A DNA stretch of 64,000 nt from Micromonospora sicca (GTDB lineage: Bacteria > Actinomycetota > Actinomycetes > Mycobacteriales > Micromonosporaceae). The stretch spans positions 1 to 64,000 of the forward strand of contig NZ_QGKS01000181.1 in the NCBI RefSeq assembly GCF_003172935.1, written 5' to 3'. This document shows positions 26,351-34,637 of the stretch, in pieces. The notes under the pieces were generated by a model, which had not been told where the DNA came from, searched no databases, and was given only the letters and a program-made list of their open reading frames with translations. Positions within the stretch are counted from its first letter, which is position 1, and every line of letters starts with the position of its first letter. The position numbers were made by a program, and so were the translations under genes.

Positions 26351-27498
26351 GGGTGACCGTTCCGCGGGTCCTGCTGATGCTGAGCGGAGGCGTGCTGGTG
26401 CTGACCTACGGCTTCACCTTGGCGCCCGTCACCAGCTCCGGGGGCCGGGGGGACGCCCGGTCCGACCGGGCGGCGACGGCCGAAGCACAGGAGCCGGCCC
26501 AACCCGGCGCGTCGCCCCGACCGGCTCGAGAACTCTTCCCGCCGGCCGGAAAGACGTTCATCGGTGTCATGACCGAGAAGGGCCCACACGACTTCACCGC
26601 GACGAACATGTTCACGGCGGCCGCCAAGCGTCAGCCACAGGCCATGCTCTTCACCTCGGGGTGGGCGTCCGACACCTTCGACCGGACTCTCTTCGACCAG
26701 ATCAAGGGTCGCGGCATGCTACCGATGCTGGCCTGGGAACCGTGGGACTACCGGCCGGGCGAAGCGGCCCACAGGAAGGGGCTCCCGACCCGCGAGGTCG
26801 ACAGGTTACGGAACGAGCAACCCCGGTACCGGTTGTCCCACATAACGCGCGGCGACTTCGACAGCTACCTGCGGTCCTGGGCCGACGGGATCAAGTCACT
26901 CGGCTACCCGGTGGCCATCCGGTTCGGCCACGAGATGAACGGCTACTGGTACCCGTGGTGCGAGACGGTCAACGGCAACCGGCCGGGCGACTACGTCAAG
27001 GCGTGGCGGCACATACATGACCTGTTCCGGGCCGCCGGGGCCACCAACGTCACCTGGGTATGGAGCCCGAACAACAGATGGGACGACTCGACCCCGAAAC
27101 TCTCCACGCTCTACCCGGGCGATGACTACGTCGACTGGGTGGGCATCTCGGGCTACTACAGCACGGTGTTCACCTCGGAATACCGGTCCTTCGACCTGAT
27201 CTTCAACCAAACCATCGAGGATATCCGCGTCTTCACCAGCAAACCGCTGGTCATCACCGAGACCGGTGCGTCCGACGTCAACGGGCGCAAGGCCGAGTGG
27301 ATCGAGCAGACCTTCCAGCTGCTGTCCAGACACAAGGACATCATCGGATTCATCTGGTTCGAGGTGGACAAGGAGGTGGACTGGCGCATCGCCAGCTCAC
27401 CGGCCGCGGCAAGGGCCTTCGCCAAGGCGGTCGCCGACCCTCGCTACCAGTTCACCTGGTCGCCGGACATGCTCCTGCGCACGGAACTGGAGGATTAG
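26344..27498 (+). CDS. Membrane-anchored GH26 glycoside hydrolase, copy 1
   Basis: 384 residues. An uncleaved-looking N-terminal anchor (VPRVLLMLSGGVLVLTYGF) is followed by a Pro/Ala-rich linker to about residue 65 and a GH26-type TIM barrel. The acid/base Glu197 lies in FGHEMNGYWYPW and the nucleophile Glu306 in LVITETGASD. The family contains beta-mannanases and beta-1,3/1,4-glucanases or xylanases. The start overlaps the GT2 stop by seven bases. Anchored outside the membrane beside the synthase, it probably trims or processes the exported polysaccharide. Closest relative in view is the tandem copy. Confidence 0.88.
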   Translation: MVRVTVPRVLLMLSGGVLVLTYGFTLAPVTSSGGRGDARSDRAATAEAQEPAQPGASPRPARELFPPAGKTFIGVMTEKGPHDFTATNMFTAAAKRQPQAMLFTSGWASDTFDRTLFDQIKGRGMLPMLAWEPWDYRPGEAAHRKGLPTREVDRLRNEQPRYRLSHITRGDFDSYLRSWADGIKSLGYPVAIRFGHEMNGYWYPWCETVNGNRPGDYVKAWRHIHDLFRAAGATNVTWVWSPNNRWDDSTPKLSTLYPGDDYVDWVGISGYYSTVFTSEYRSFDLIFNQTIEDIRVFTSKPLVITETGASDVNGRKAEWIEQTFQLLSRHKDIIGFIWFEVDKEVDWRIASSPAAARAFAKAVADPRYQFTWSPDMLLRTELED

Positions 27499-27630
27499 AT
27501 GTTCCGTGCCCTGCCTGCCGACCAGCATCCGTCCGCGGATGACGACCTGGCCGAGCCGGTCGCTCGCGCCGACAGCGAGGAACGCCACCCGCCGAAGTCA
27601 CGGGTGGCGGCTGAGGGGGTTCTGCAATGA
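27499..27630 (+). CDS. 43-codon residual frame from duplication of the synthase tail
   Basis: Starts ATG immediately after the copy-1 stop and reads MFRALPADQHPSADDDLAEP, then the copied GT2 tail EERHPPKSRVAAEGVLQ. Its TGA overlaps the copy-2 ATG (ATGA), exactly as the synthase stop overlaps copy 1. It probably serves only to couple translation of copy 2; a functional peptide is not supported. Confidence 0.35.
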   Translation: MFRALPADQHPSADDDLAEPVARADSEERHPPKSRVAAEGVLQ

Positions 27631-28808
27631 TGAGGTTGACCGTTCCGCGGCTCCTGATGGTGCTGATCGGCGCGCTGCTGCTGGCCTACGCGTTCGCCAT
27701 CGCACCGATCGCCACGTCCGGGGGCCGGGAGGACGCGCCGTCCGACCGGCTTGCGAAGGCCGAGCCGGGTGCGGTGGTGACGGCCGAAGCCAATGCGGTG
27801 ACAACGGCTGCACCGGGCGCCCCGCCCCCACCGGCTGAGGAATTCTTCCCGCCGGCCGGCAAGGCGTTCATCGGTGTGATGACCGAGAAGGGCCCGCACG
27901 ATTTCACTGCGACGAACATGTTCACGGCCGCCGCGAGACACCGGCCGCAGGTGATGCTCTTCAGCTCGGGGTGGGCATCCGACACCTTCGACCGGACGCT
28001 CTTCGACCGGATCCGTGACCGGGACATGCTGCCGATGCTGGGCTGGGAACCATGGGACTACAAGGTGGACCAGGCGGCCCGCAAGGAGAGGCTGCCGGCC
28101 CGCGAGGTCGACAAGGTCCGGTCCAACCAACCTGCCTACCGGTTGTCCCGCATCGCACGCGGGGACTTCGACAGCTACCTGCGCAAATGGGCGGACGGGA
28201 TCAAGTCGCTCGGCTACCCGGTGGCCATCCGGTTCGGGCACGAGATGAACGGCGACTGGTATCCGTGGTCCGAGGCGACCAACGCCAACCGGCCGGGCGA
28301 CTACGTCAAGGCGTGGCGCCATGTCCACGACGTGTTCGGAGCCGCCGGGGTCACCAACGTGATCTGGGTGTGGAGCCCGAATGCCAGATGGAGCACGACG
28401 ACCGCGAATCTCGCCGAGCTCTACCCCGGCGACGACTACGTCGACTGGGTGGGCGCCTCGGGCTACTACGGCACGGGGGTCTTCTCGAACTACCGGTCCT
28501 TCGACGAGATCTTCAAGCCCACCATCACCGAGATCCGGACCTTCACCAGGAAACCGATGGTCATCACCGAGACCGGCGCCTCCGACGGCAACGGGCGCAA
28601 GGCCGAATGGATCAAGCAGACCTTCCAGCTGCTGTCCAGACACAAGGACATCATCGGACTCATCTGGTTCGAGGTGGACAAGGAGCTGGACTGGCGCATC
28701 GGGAGCTCCCCGGCCGCGGCCAAGGCCTTCGCCGAGGCGGTCGCCGACGCTCGCTACCAGGTCACCTGGTCGCCGAAGATGCTCCCGCGTACCGAGCTCG
28801 TCGGTTAG
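27627..28808 (+). CDS. Membrane-anchored GH26 glycoside hydrolase, copy 2
   Basis: 393 residues. Same architecture as copy 1: N-terminal anchor (MVLIGALLLAYAFAIAPI), a longer Ala/Pro/Thr linker, then the GH26 barrel beginning AFIGVMTEKGPHDF. The acid/base Glu is in FGHEMNGDWYPW and the nucleophile in MVITETGASDGNG, so both catalytic residues are kept. Differences cluster in the linker and surface loops, including Ser for Cys after WYPW and an extra Gly in YYGTGVF. It probably has a related but not identical job. It converges with the TetR gene only nine bases away. Confidence 0.88.
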   Translation: MMRLTVPRLLMVLIGALLLAYAFAIAPIATSGGREDAPSDRLAKAEPGAVVTAEANAVTTAAPGAPPPPAEEFFPPAGKAFIGVMTEKGPHDFTATNMFTAAARHRPQVMLFSSGWASDTFDRTLFDRIRDRDMLPMLGWEPWDYKVDQAARKERLPAREVDKVRSNQPAYRLSRIARGDFDSYLRKWADGIKSLGYPVAIRFGHEMNGDWYPWSEATNANRPGDYVKAWRHVHDVFGAAGVTNVIWVWSPNARWSTTTANLAELYPGDDYVDWVGASGYYGTGVFSNYRSFDEIFKPTITEIRTFTRKPMVITETGASDGNGRKAEWIKQTFQLLSRHKDIIGLIWFEVDKELDWRIGSSPAAAKAFAEAVADARYQVTWSPKMLPRTELVG

Positions 28809-28817
28809 GCAGCCGGA

Positions 28818-29390
28818 TCAGGCTGGCGGGCGCAGGCCGTCGAGGGCGACGCCGAGCACCCGGTCACGCTGGTCCGGCTCCGGGAACTGGGCCATCGTGA
28901 GGCCGCTGACCAGCCGGACCACGTCGTCGAAGCTGATGTCGTCGCGTACCACTCCGGCGGCCTGGGCGCGACGCATCAGCGGCTCGCCCGCGGTGTAGAT
29001 CTCCGTCCGGCAGCTGCGGAAGACCTCGGAGTCGTGCAGCAACTCCTCGGCCAGTGCCCGCTTCGTGGCGACGTACGCGACGAAACGCCGCAACCAGGCG
29101 ACGAGGGCGTCCCACGCGGGCAGGTCGGCCAGCTCTGCGGCGGACCGGCTGAGCGCCCGGACCTCCTCGACGTAGACGGCCTCGAACAGCTCCCGCCGGC
29201 TGGGGAAGTTCCGGTAAAGGGTGCCGATGCCGACGCCGGCCCGTCGGGCCACCTCCTCCAGCGAGGCCGACGCGCCGGCCTCCGCGAACGTCTCCCGGGC
29301 CGCCCCGATCAGCGACTCGTAGTTGCGCCGGGCGTCGGCCCGTTTGGGCCGCCGTGCGAAGACGTCGGGCAGCTGCTCCGCGCTGGTCAT
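28818..29390 (-). CDS. TetR family transcriptional repressor
   Basis: 190 residues. N-terminal TetR helix-turn-helix: AARETFAEAGASASLEEVAR then RAGVGIGTLYRNFPSRRELF. The C-terminal ligand domain (SETR/TetR_C-like) contains FVAYVATKRALAEELLHDSE and a DDVVRLVSGLTMAQFP ending. ATG at 29390 is preferred; GAGG lies 11 bases upstream, whereas the GTG at 29402 abuts its site. It is divergent from an exporter gene with three palindromes between them, the classic arrangement for autorepression and drug-induced export. Confidence 0.9.
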   Translation of the reverse strand: MTSAEQLPDVFARRPKRADARRNYESLIGAARETFAEAGASASLEEVARRAGVGIGTLYRNFPSRRELFEAVYVEEVRALSRSAAELADLPAWDALVAWLRRFVAYVATKRALAEELLHDSEVFRSCRTEIYTAGEPLMRRAQAAGVVRDDISFDDVVRLVSGLTMAQFPEPDQRDRVLGVALDGLRPPA

Positions 29391-29418
29391 GACGTGCGTC
29401 ACCTCGCCGTAGTTGCAT

Positions 29419-29484
29419 CCGGAGGCATGCCTCCGGTAGCTTAGCGGAGGAGCCCCTCCGGAAAGTCCGGAGCCATGCCTCCGG
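29419..29484. promoter_or_regulatory. Three 18-base palindromic operators
   Basis: 29419-29436 is a perfect palindrome (CCGGAGGCATGCCTCCGG). 29444-29461 (GCGGAGGAGCCCCTCCGG) and 29467-29484 (CCGGAGCCATGCCTCCGG) are imperfect copies. Centre spacings are 25 and 23 bases. TAGCTTA follows two of them. They lie between the divergent TetR and exporter genes and are the probable TetR binding sites. Confidence 0.8.
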
Positions 29485-29642
29485 ATAGCTTACCCCGATC
29501 CTCCCACGGATCCGGCGCAGCGGTGGCCGGCGCCGTCGACCAAGCCGCGGCACGCCGGAACCGACCACCCCGAGCCCGCCCGCGCGACGCCTGATTCGTG
29601 GTGGCCAGCCTCCTTTCCCCGTACGCAGATGGAGCTTTCTCC

Positions 29643-31097
29643 GTGACAGAGACCGTTCGGCGCGGCTCGCGCCGGCTCACCTTCTTCGTCCTGGCGGCCG
29701 GCGCCGGGTTCTTCGCGATGCTCCAGTCGCTGATCACCCCGGTGCTGCCGACCATCCAGCACGACCTGCACACCTCCCAGAACACCGTCACCTGGGTGCT
29801 GACCGCCTACCTGCTGTCCGCGTCGATCTTCACGCCGATCCTCGGCCGGGTCGGCGACATGGTCGGCAAGGAGCGGATGCTGGTCGTCTCCCTCGCCGCG
29901 CTCGCGCTCGGCTGCCTGCTCGCCGCCGTCGCGCCGAGCATCGGCGTGCTCATCGTCGCCCGGGTCATCCAAGGCATCGGCGGGGCCGTCTTCCCGCTCT
30001 CGTTCGGGATCATCCGCGACGAGTTCCCCGCCGCCCGGGTGGCCTCCGCCGTCGCCGCCATCTCGGCGATCGTCGCGGCCGGCGGTGGTCTGGGCGTCGT
30101 CCTCGCCGGCCCGATCGTCACCACCCTCGACTACCGGTGGCTGTTCTGGATCCCGATGGTCGTCGTCGGGTTGACCGCCCTCGCCGCGCACCTGTTCGTC
30201 CCCGAGTCGCCGCTCCGCACCCCCGGCCGGATCGACTGGCGGGCCACCGTCCTGCTCTCCGGCTGGCTGGTCGCGTTGCTGCTGCCGATCAGCAAGGGGT
30301 CGGCCTGGGGCTGGACCTCCGGCCGGGTGCTCGGCCTGCTGGCCCTCGCCGCGGTGCTGCTGGCCGGCTGGCTGGTCGCCGAGATCCGCTCCACCAACCC
30401 GCTGATCGACATGCGGATGATGCGCCTGCCCGGGGTCTGGACGACCAACCTGGTGGCCCTGCTGTACGGCGCTTCGATGTTCTCCGTCTACGCGTTCCTG
30501 CCGCAGTTCGTGCAGACCCCGATCGTCGCCGGCTACGGCTTCGGCGCCAGCATCACCCAGGCGGGCCTGCTGATGCTGCCCATGCTGGTCGGGATGTTCG
30601 TCGCCGGCATCCTCGCCGGTCGGCTGGCGTCGCGGTTCAGCGCCAAGGCGCAACTCGCCACCGGCGCCGCCTTCAACGTACTCGCCTCGGCGATGCTGAC
30701 CGTCGCGCACGACACCCGCTGGGAGATCGGTGTCGCCGGTGGCCTCGTGGGCCTCGGCATCGGGCTGGCGTTCGCGTCGATGGCCAACCTGATCGTCGGG
30801 AACGTACCGGCCCGGCAGACGGGCGCCGCCACCGGCATGAACGCCAACATCCGCACCATCGGCGGCGCGATCGGCGCCGCCGTGGTCAGCGGCGTGATCA
30901 CCGCCCACCCGCAGGTGAACGGCCTGCCCCGGGAGGCCGGCTTCACGATGGGCTTTCTGGTCCTCACCGGTCTCGCCCTGGCCGCCGCGCTCGCGGCCCT
31001 GGCCGTCCCGTCCCCGCGGCGCGCGGCGGCCGGCCGACGTCCGACCCCCGCGACGGAGCCGGTCGGAGAGCTGGTGACCGTACCCGCGGGGCGCTGA
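29643..31097 (+). CDS. DHA2-type MFS drug exporter (14-TM)
   Basis: 484 residues, about 14 membrane helices. N-terminal FFAMLQSLITPVLPTIQHDL, motif A-like GRVGDMVGKERMLV, ARVIQGIGGAVFPLSFGIIR (motif C region, normally drug/H+ antiporter) and a late GLGIGLAFASMANLIVGNVP. The GTG at 29643 has GGAG eight bases upstream; an in-frame start 45 bases earlier gives non-family residues. Divergent from a TetR gene with shared operators, so expression is probably substrate-induced. Substrate unknown. A hairpin follows its stop. Confidence 0.9.
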   Translation: MTETVRRGSRRLTFFVLAAGAGFFAMLQSLITPVLPTIQHDLHTSQNTVTWVLTAYLLSASIFTPILGRVGDMVGKERMLVVSLAALALGCLLAAVAPSIGVLIVARVIQGIGGAVFPLSFGIIRDEFPAARVASAVAAISAIVAAGGGLGVVLAGPIVTTLDYRWLFWIPMVVVGLTALAAHLFVPESPLRTPGRIDWRATVLLSGWLVALLLPISKGSAWGWTSGRVLGLLALAAVLLAGWLVAEIRSTNPLIDMRMMRLPGVWTTNLVALLYGASMFSVYAFLPQFVQTPIVAGYGFGASITQAGLLMLPMLVGMFVAGILAGRLASRFSAKAQLATGAAFNVLASAMLTVAHDTRWEIGVAGGLVGLGIGLAFASMANLIVGNVPARQTGAATGMNANIRTIGGAIGAAVVSGVITAHPQVNGLPREAGFTMGFLVLTGLALAAALAALAVPSPRRAAAGRRPTPATEPVGELVTVPAGR

Positions 31098-31105
31098 ACC
31101 GCGGA

Positions 31106-31141
31106 CCGGCGGGCCGGCGGACAACCCCGCCGGCCCGCCGG
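31106..31141. terminator. 15-base-stem terminator
   Basis: A perfect inverted repeat, CCGGCGGGCCGGCGG / CCGCCGGCCCGCCGG, with a six-base loop, nine bases after the exporter stop. Strong GC hairpin without a T tract. Confidence 0.75.
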
Positions 31142-31177
31142 GTGGGTTTCGCCGCGCACGGCGGATAGCCTCACGCC

Positions 31178-32275
31178 GTGGAGGTCCACCGACTCGATCG
31201 CACCGAGGCGCGCCGCATCGCCGTACGCGCCCAACTGCTGGGCGCGCCGCGACCCACCGACCTCGTGACGGTGGTACGGCAGCTGACGCTCCTGCAGATC
31301 GACCCGACCGCCGCCGTCGCACCGAGTGCGGACCTGGTCGCCTGGAGCCGCCTCGGGGCGTCGTACCGCCCTGACCAGCTGCAGCGGGCCCTGGAGCAGG
31401 ACCGGACGCTCTTCGAGCACAACGCGATGGTGCGGCCGGTGAGCGACCTGGGGCTCTACCTGGCGGGTGCGGCCGACTGGCCCAGCCGCGCCACCACCAG
31501 GGAGTGGCTGCGGGCCAACGACGCGTTCCGGCGCGACATCCTCGACCTGCTCGGCCGCTCCGGTCCGCTGCTGTCCCGGGACATCCCGGACACCAGCGTG
31601 GTGCCGTGGCCGTCGACGGGGTGGACCAACAACCGCAACGTCACCCAGATGCTGGAGTTCCTCATGATGCGCGGCGAGATCGCCATCGCCGGTCGCCGGG
31701 GACGCCAGCGCCTGTGGAACCTGGCCGAGCGGATCTACCCGGCCGACCTGCCGGAGCTGACGGTGGACGAGGCGCACCGGCTCCGCAACGAACGCCGGCT
31801 GCGGTCCCTCGGCATCGCGCGGGCCAGGGGGACCGCCCTACCCAACGAGCCGGCCGACGTCGGCGATGCCGGCGAACCGGCGGTCGTCGAGGGCGTCAGC
31901 GGGACGTGGCGGGTGGACCCGGAGGCGATCGGCCGACCATTCACCGGGCGCACCGCCCTGCTGTCCCCGTTCGACCGCCTGGTGCACGACCGCGTCCGGA
32001 CCCTGGACCTGTTCGACTTCGAGTACACGCTGGAGATGTACAAGCCGAAGGCCAAGCGGCGCTGGGGCTATTTCGCGTTGCCGGTGCTGCACGAGGACCG
32101 GCTCGTCGGGAAGGTGGACGCCACGGCGGACCGCAAGAGCGGCGAGCTGGTCGTGCACGCGGTCCACCGGGACGTTCCCTTCACCCCGGCGATGACGGAC
32201 GCGGTGCACCACGAACTCGAGGACCTGGCGTCCTGGCTGCGACTGACCCTCAGGGAGGCGGGCAGCGCTCGCTAG
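31178..32275 (+). CDS. YcaQ/AlkX-type DNA glycosylase family protein (HTH_42)
   Basis: 365 residues of the winged-helix HTH_42 superfamily that includes AlkZ and YcaQ (AlkX) interstrand-crosslink glycosylases. The catalytic Q-phi-D motif characteristic of the YcaQ branch is Gln40-Ile41-Asp42 in LLQIDPTAAV (AlkZ has Q-phi-Q). Later features: LFEHNAMVRPVSDL, LLSPFDRLVHDRVR, LFDFEYTLEMYKPKAKR and GYFALPVLHEDRLVGKVDAT. It probably removes bulky or cross-linking alkyl adducts. GTG start at 31178. Not in an operon. Confidence 0.85.
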   Translation: MEVHRLDRTEARRIAVRAQLLGAPRPTDLVTVVRQLTLLQIDPTAAVAPSADLVAWSRLGASYRPDQLQRALEQDRTLFEHNAMVRPVSDLGLYLAGAADWPSRATTREWLRANDAFRRDILDLLGRSGPLLSRDIPDTSVVPWPSTGWTNNRNVTQMLEFLMMRGEIAIAGRRGRQRLWNLAERIYPADLPELTVDEAHRLRNERRLRSLGIARARGTALPNEPADVGDAGEPAVVEGVSGTWRVDPEAIGRPFTGRTALLSPFDRLVHDRVRTLDLFDFEYTLEMYKPKAKRRWGYFALPVLHEDRLVGKVDATADRKSGELVVHAVHRDVPFTPAMTDAVHHELEDLASWLRLTLREAGSAR

Positions 32276-32347
32276 CCGGTGCGGGCTACGGCAGCGGTCG
32301 ACCCGGAAGCGGAAGTCCGCCCGTGCGGATCGAGTTAGAGTCGGCGA

Positions 32348-33130
32348 GTGAGCGCCCATACCCGCTCAATTCAGGCACTCAGGGCCGATCCCGCCATGTC
32401 CTCACTTCGCCGCTCGCTGGACCACTCCTACGGCGACGCGTCCCACGGGGCCGCGCTGGACGAGTTGTACGCGCGGTTCGTGACGCCGGGCGACCTGGTC
32501 TTCGACGTCGGGTCGCACGTGGGCGACCGGATCGGCAGCTTCCGCCGCCTCGGCGCCCGGGTCGTGGCCGTGGAGCCCCAACCGCTGTGCAACCGCGCCA
32601 TCCGCGCCATCTATGCCGGCGACGACCAGGTCACGCTGGTCGAGGCGGCGTGCGGGGCGTACGCCGGGAACGTCCGCCTGCACGTCAACTCCCGTAATCC
32701 CACGATCTCCACCGTCTCCGCCCACTTCCTCCAGGCGGCGAACGGCGCGGACGGTTGGGCGCACGAGGTCTGGGACGACGAGATCGACGTACGCTGCGTC
32801 ACCCTCGACTCGCTGCTGAACCGGTACGGCGTACCGACCTTCGTGAAGATCGACGTCGAGGGCTTCGAGGGCGCCGTGCTGGCCGGCCTGAACCGCCCGC
32901 TGCCGGCGCTGTCCTTCGAGTTCACCACGATCGAGCGCGCGCTGGCGCGACGGTGCGTCGACCGGCTCACGTCGCTCGGCTTCGACGGCTTCGACGTCGC
33001 GCTGGGCGACGACACCTCGTTCGCCTTCGGGGAGTGGGTGTCGGCGGAGCGGATCATCGCCCACCTGCTGGCGCTGCCGTACCGGGTCAACTCCGGCGAC
33101 GTGTACTGCGTGGGGAAGCGTTCCGGGTGA
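32348..33130 (+). CDS. FkbM family SAM-dependent methyltransferase
   Basis: 260 residues. The FkbM core is clear: DLVFDVGSHVGDRIGSF (SAM motif I), VVAVEPQPLCNRAI, VKIDVEGFEGAVLAGL and LSFEFTTIE. These enzymes O-methylate sugars or natural products. No glycosyltransferase lies next to it, so the substrate is open. The GTG at 32348 has no strong ribosome site; an ATG at 32396 is the alternative and would still keep the whole fold. Confidence 0.85.
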   Translation: MSAHTRSIQALRADPAMSSLRRSLDHSYGDASHGAALDELYARFVTPGDLVFDVGSHVGDRIGSFRRLGARVVAVEPQPLCNRAIRAIYAGDDQVTLVEAACGAYAGNVRLHVNSRNPTISTVSAHFLQAANGADGWAHEVWDDEIDVRCVTLDSLLNRYGVPTFVKIDVEGFEGAVLAGLNRPLPALSFEFTTIERALARRCVDRLTSLGFDGFDVALGDDTSFAFGEWVSAERIIAHLLALPYRVNSGDVYCVGKRSG

Positions 33131-33260
33131 CCCGGGGGCCACGGCATTCTTCCTGACCCGGGGTCGCCCACGGAACCGTTTGCCCGTCCCCGCGACGGGA
33201 ACGCGTGCGGGACCAGCCGTGCGCCGCACGAGGGCGGCGCCGCGAAGGAGGCCGCACATC

Positions 33261-33842
33261 ATGGGCGACAACCAGCAGCCGCTGGCCGGAAAGCGGATCG
33301 CGATCCTCGCCACCGACGGGGTCGAGGAGGTCGAGTACACCCAACCCCGGTCCGCCGCGGAGCAGGCGGGCGCGGAGGTGCATCTGGTCTCTCTGTCCGC
33401 CGGCGAGGTGCAGGCCATGAACCACGACGTCAACCCGGCCAACCGCCACCCGGTCGACCGTACGCTGGACCGGGCCAACCCGGCCGACTACGACGCCCTG
33501 GTGCTGCCCGGCGGGACGGTCAACCCGGACCGGCTCCGGATGAACCCGGCGGCGATGGACTTCGTGCGGGGGTTCTTCCAGCAGGCCAAGCCGGTGGCGG
33601 CGATCTGCCACGGCCCGTGGTCCCTGGTCGAGACCGGAATGGTCGACGGTCGGACGGTCACCTCGTACCCGAGCCTGCGCACCGACATCCGCAACGCCGG
33701 CGGGAACTGGGTCGACCAGCAGGTGCAGGTGGACAACGCCCTGGTCACCAGCCGCCGCCCCAGCGACCTGCCGGCGTTCTGCGCCAAGATGGTCGAGGAG
33801 TTCGCCGAGGGTCGACACGTGCGTCAGATGGCGACCGCCTGA
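33261..33842 (+). CDS. DJ-1/PfpI family glutamine amidotransferase-like protein
   Basis: 193 residues. It starts MGDNQQPLAGKRIAILATDG, and the family Glu pair follows in VEEVEYTQP. The nucleophilic Cys116 lies in PVAAICHGPWSL with the following His, as in PfpI proteases and YhbO-like stress proteins. LVLPGGTVNPDRLR forms the oxyanion region. Members act as general-stress deglycases or proteases; the exact activity is disputed in the literature. AAGGAGG lies ahead of the ATG. Cytosolic. Confidence 0.9.
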   Translation: MGDNQQPLAGKRIAILATDGVEEVEYTQPRSAAEQAGAEVHLVSLSAGEVQAMNHDVNPANRHPVDRTLDRANPADYDALVLPGGTVNPDRLRMNPAAMDFVRGFFQQAKPVAAICHGPWSLVETGMVDGRTVTSYPSLRTDIRNAGGNWVDQQVQVDNALVTSRRPSDLPAFCAKMVEEFAEGRHVRQMATA

Positions 33843-33936
33843 CCTCTGAGCGCTCCGGACCGGGCCGCGTGCCCGGTGCGGAGCGGGCCCGGCGATGCCG
33901 CCACGCCACCGGCCGGTCGGCGCTACCGTCGGCCTG

Positions 33937-34515
33937 ATGGGGCGGATGCGGGGCACCCACGAGCGACCGGCGGGGCTGACCTACCAGCCCGAGCTGGTGA
34001 GCTGCGACGAGGAGCGGTCGTTGCTGACCGCGCTGGCCGCGTACGACTTCCTCGAGGTCCGGATGCACGGGCAGATCGCCCGGCGTACGGTCCGGCGCTT
34101 CGGTTTCGACTACGACTACGGCTCCTTCCAGCTCACCGAGACGGAGGCGTTGCCGGTGGAGCTGCGGGAGGTCCGCGAGCGGTGCGCCGGGCTCGCCGGC
34201 GTGCCGGCGGCCACGCTCGCGCAGGCCCTGGTCACCCGCTATCCGCCCGGCTCGGTCATCGGCTGGCACCGCGACGCGCCGGCGTTCGGGCCGACCGTGG
34301 TCGGGCTCTCCCTGGGCTCCGCCTGCCTGTTGCGCTTCCAGCGCGGCCGGGCCGAGGAGCGCCGGGTGTACGAGGTGGAGCTGGCGCCTCGCTCGGCGTA
34401 CGTGCTCGCCGGGGCGGCGCGGTCGGCCTGGCAGCACAACATCCCGCCGGTGCCGGAGCTGCGCTACTCGATCACCTTCCGACAGCTGCGGACATCCCTG
34501 GCCGGACGCGGCTGA
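33937..34515 (+). CDS. AlkB-like Fe(II)/2-oxoglutarate dioxygenase
   Basis: 192 residues. Iron ligands are His111 and Asp113 in GWHRDAP and His167 in WQHNIPP; 2-oxoglutarate binding is supported by Arg176 and Arg182 in RYSITFRQLR. The YPPGSVIGWHRD and LGSACLLRFQR segments match the bacterial AlkB branch, which repairs alkylated bases by oxidative demethylation. The ATG at 33937 is preferred over an earlier in-frame ATG with poor residues. Follows the DJ-1 gene, a stress context. Confidence 0.88.
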   Translation: MGRMRGTHERPAGLTYQPELVSCDEERSLLTALAAYDFLEVRMHGQIARRTVRRFGFDYDYGSFQLTETEALPVELREVRERCAGLAGVPAATLAQALVTRYPPGSVIGWHRDAPAFGPTVVGLSLGSACLLRFQRGRAEERRVYEVELAPRSAYVLAGAARSAWQHNIPPVPELRYSITFRQLRTSLAGRG

Positions 34516-34637
34516 CCGGGACCAGTACCGGTGGCTTCGCCCGCGATCCGACCCGGGCGTGCCGCCCCGACGCCCGACGTGTGGATGCTCCGACAGCGGG
34601 AAGGCCAGGGCCGTTGGCAGCCGGCAGCGGGAGGGAC

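Larger units (their letters stand above)
26294..28802 (+). repeat. Tandem duplication of GH26 gene plus preceding gene's 3' tail
   Basis: Two direct copies of roughly 1.2 kb (about 26294-27492 and 27577-28802). Each starts inside codons for EERHPPKSRVAA and runs through the GH26 coding region. In copy 1 those codons end the GT2 synthase; in copy 2 they end a 43-codon orphan frame. Strong nucleotide similarity persists across the junction, but copies have diverged in the linker and many codons, so the event is not recent. Confidence 0.85.
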
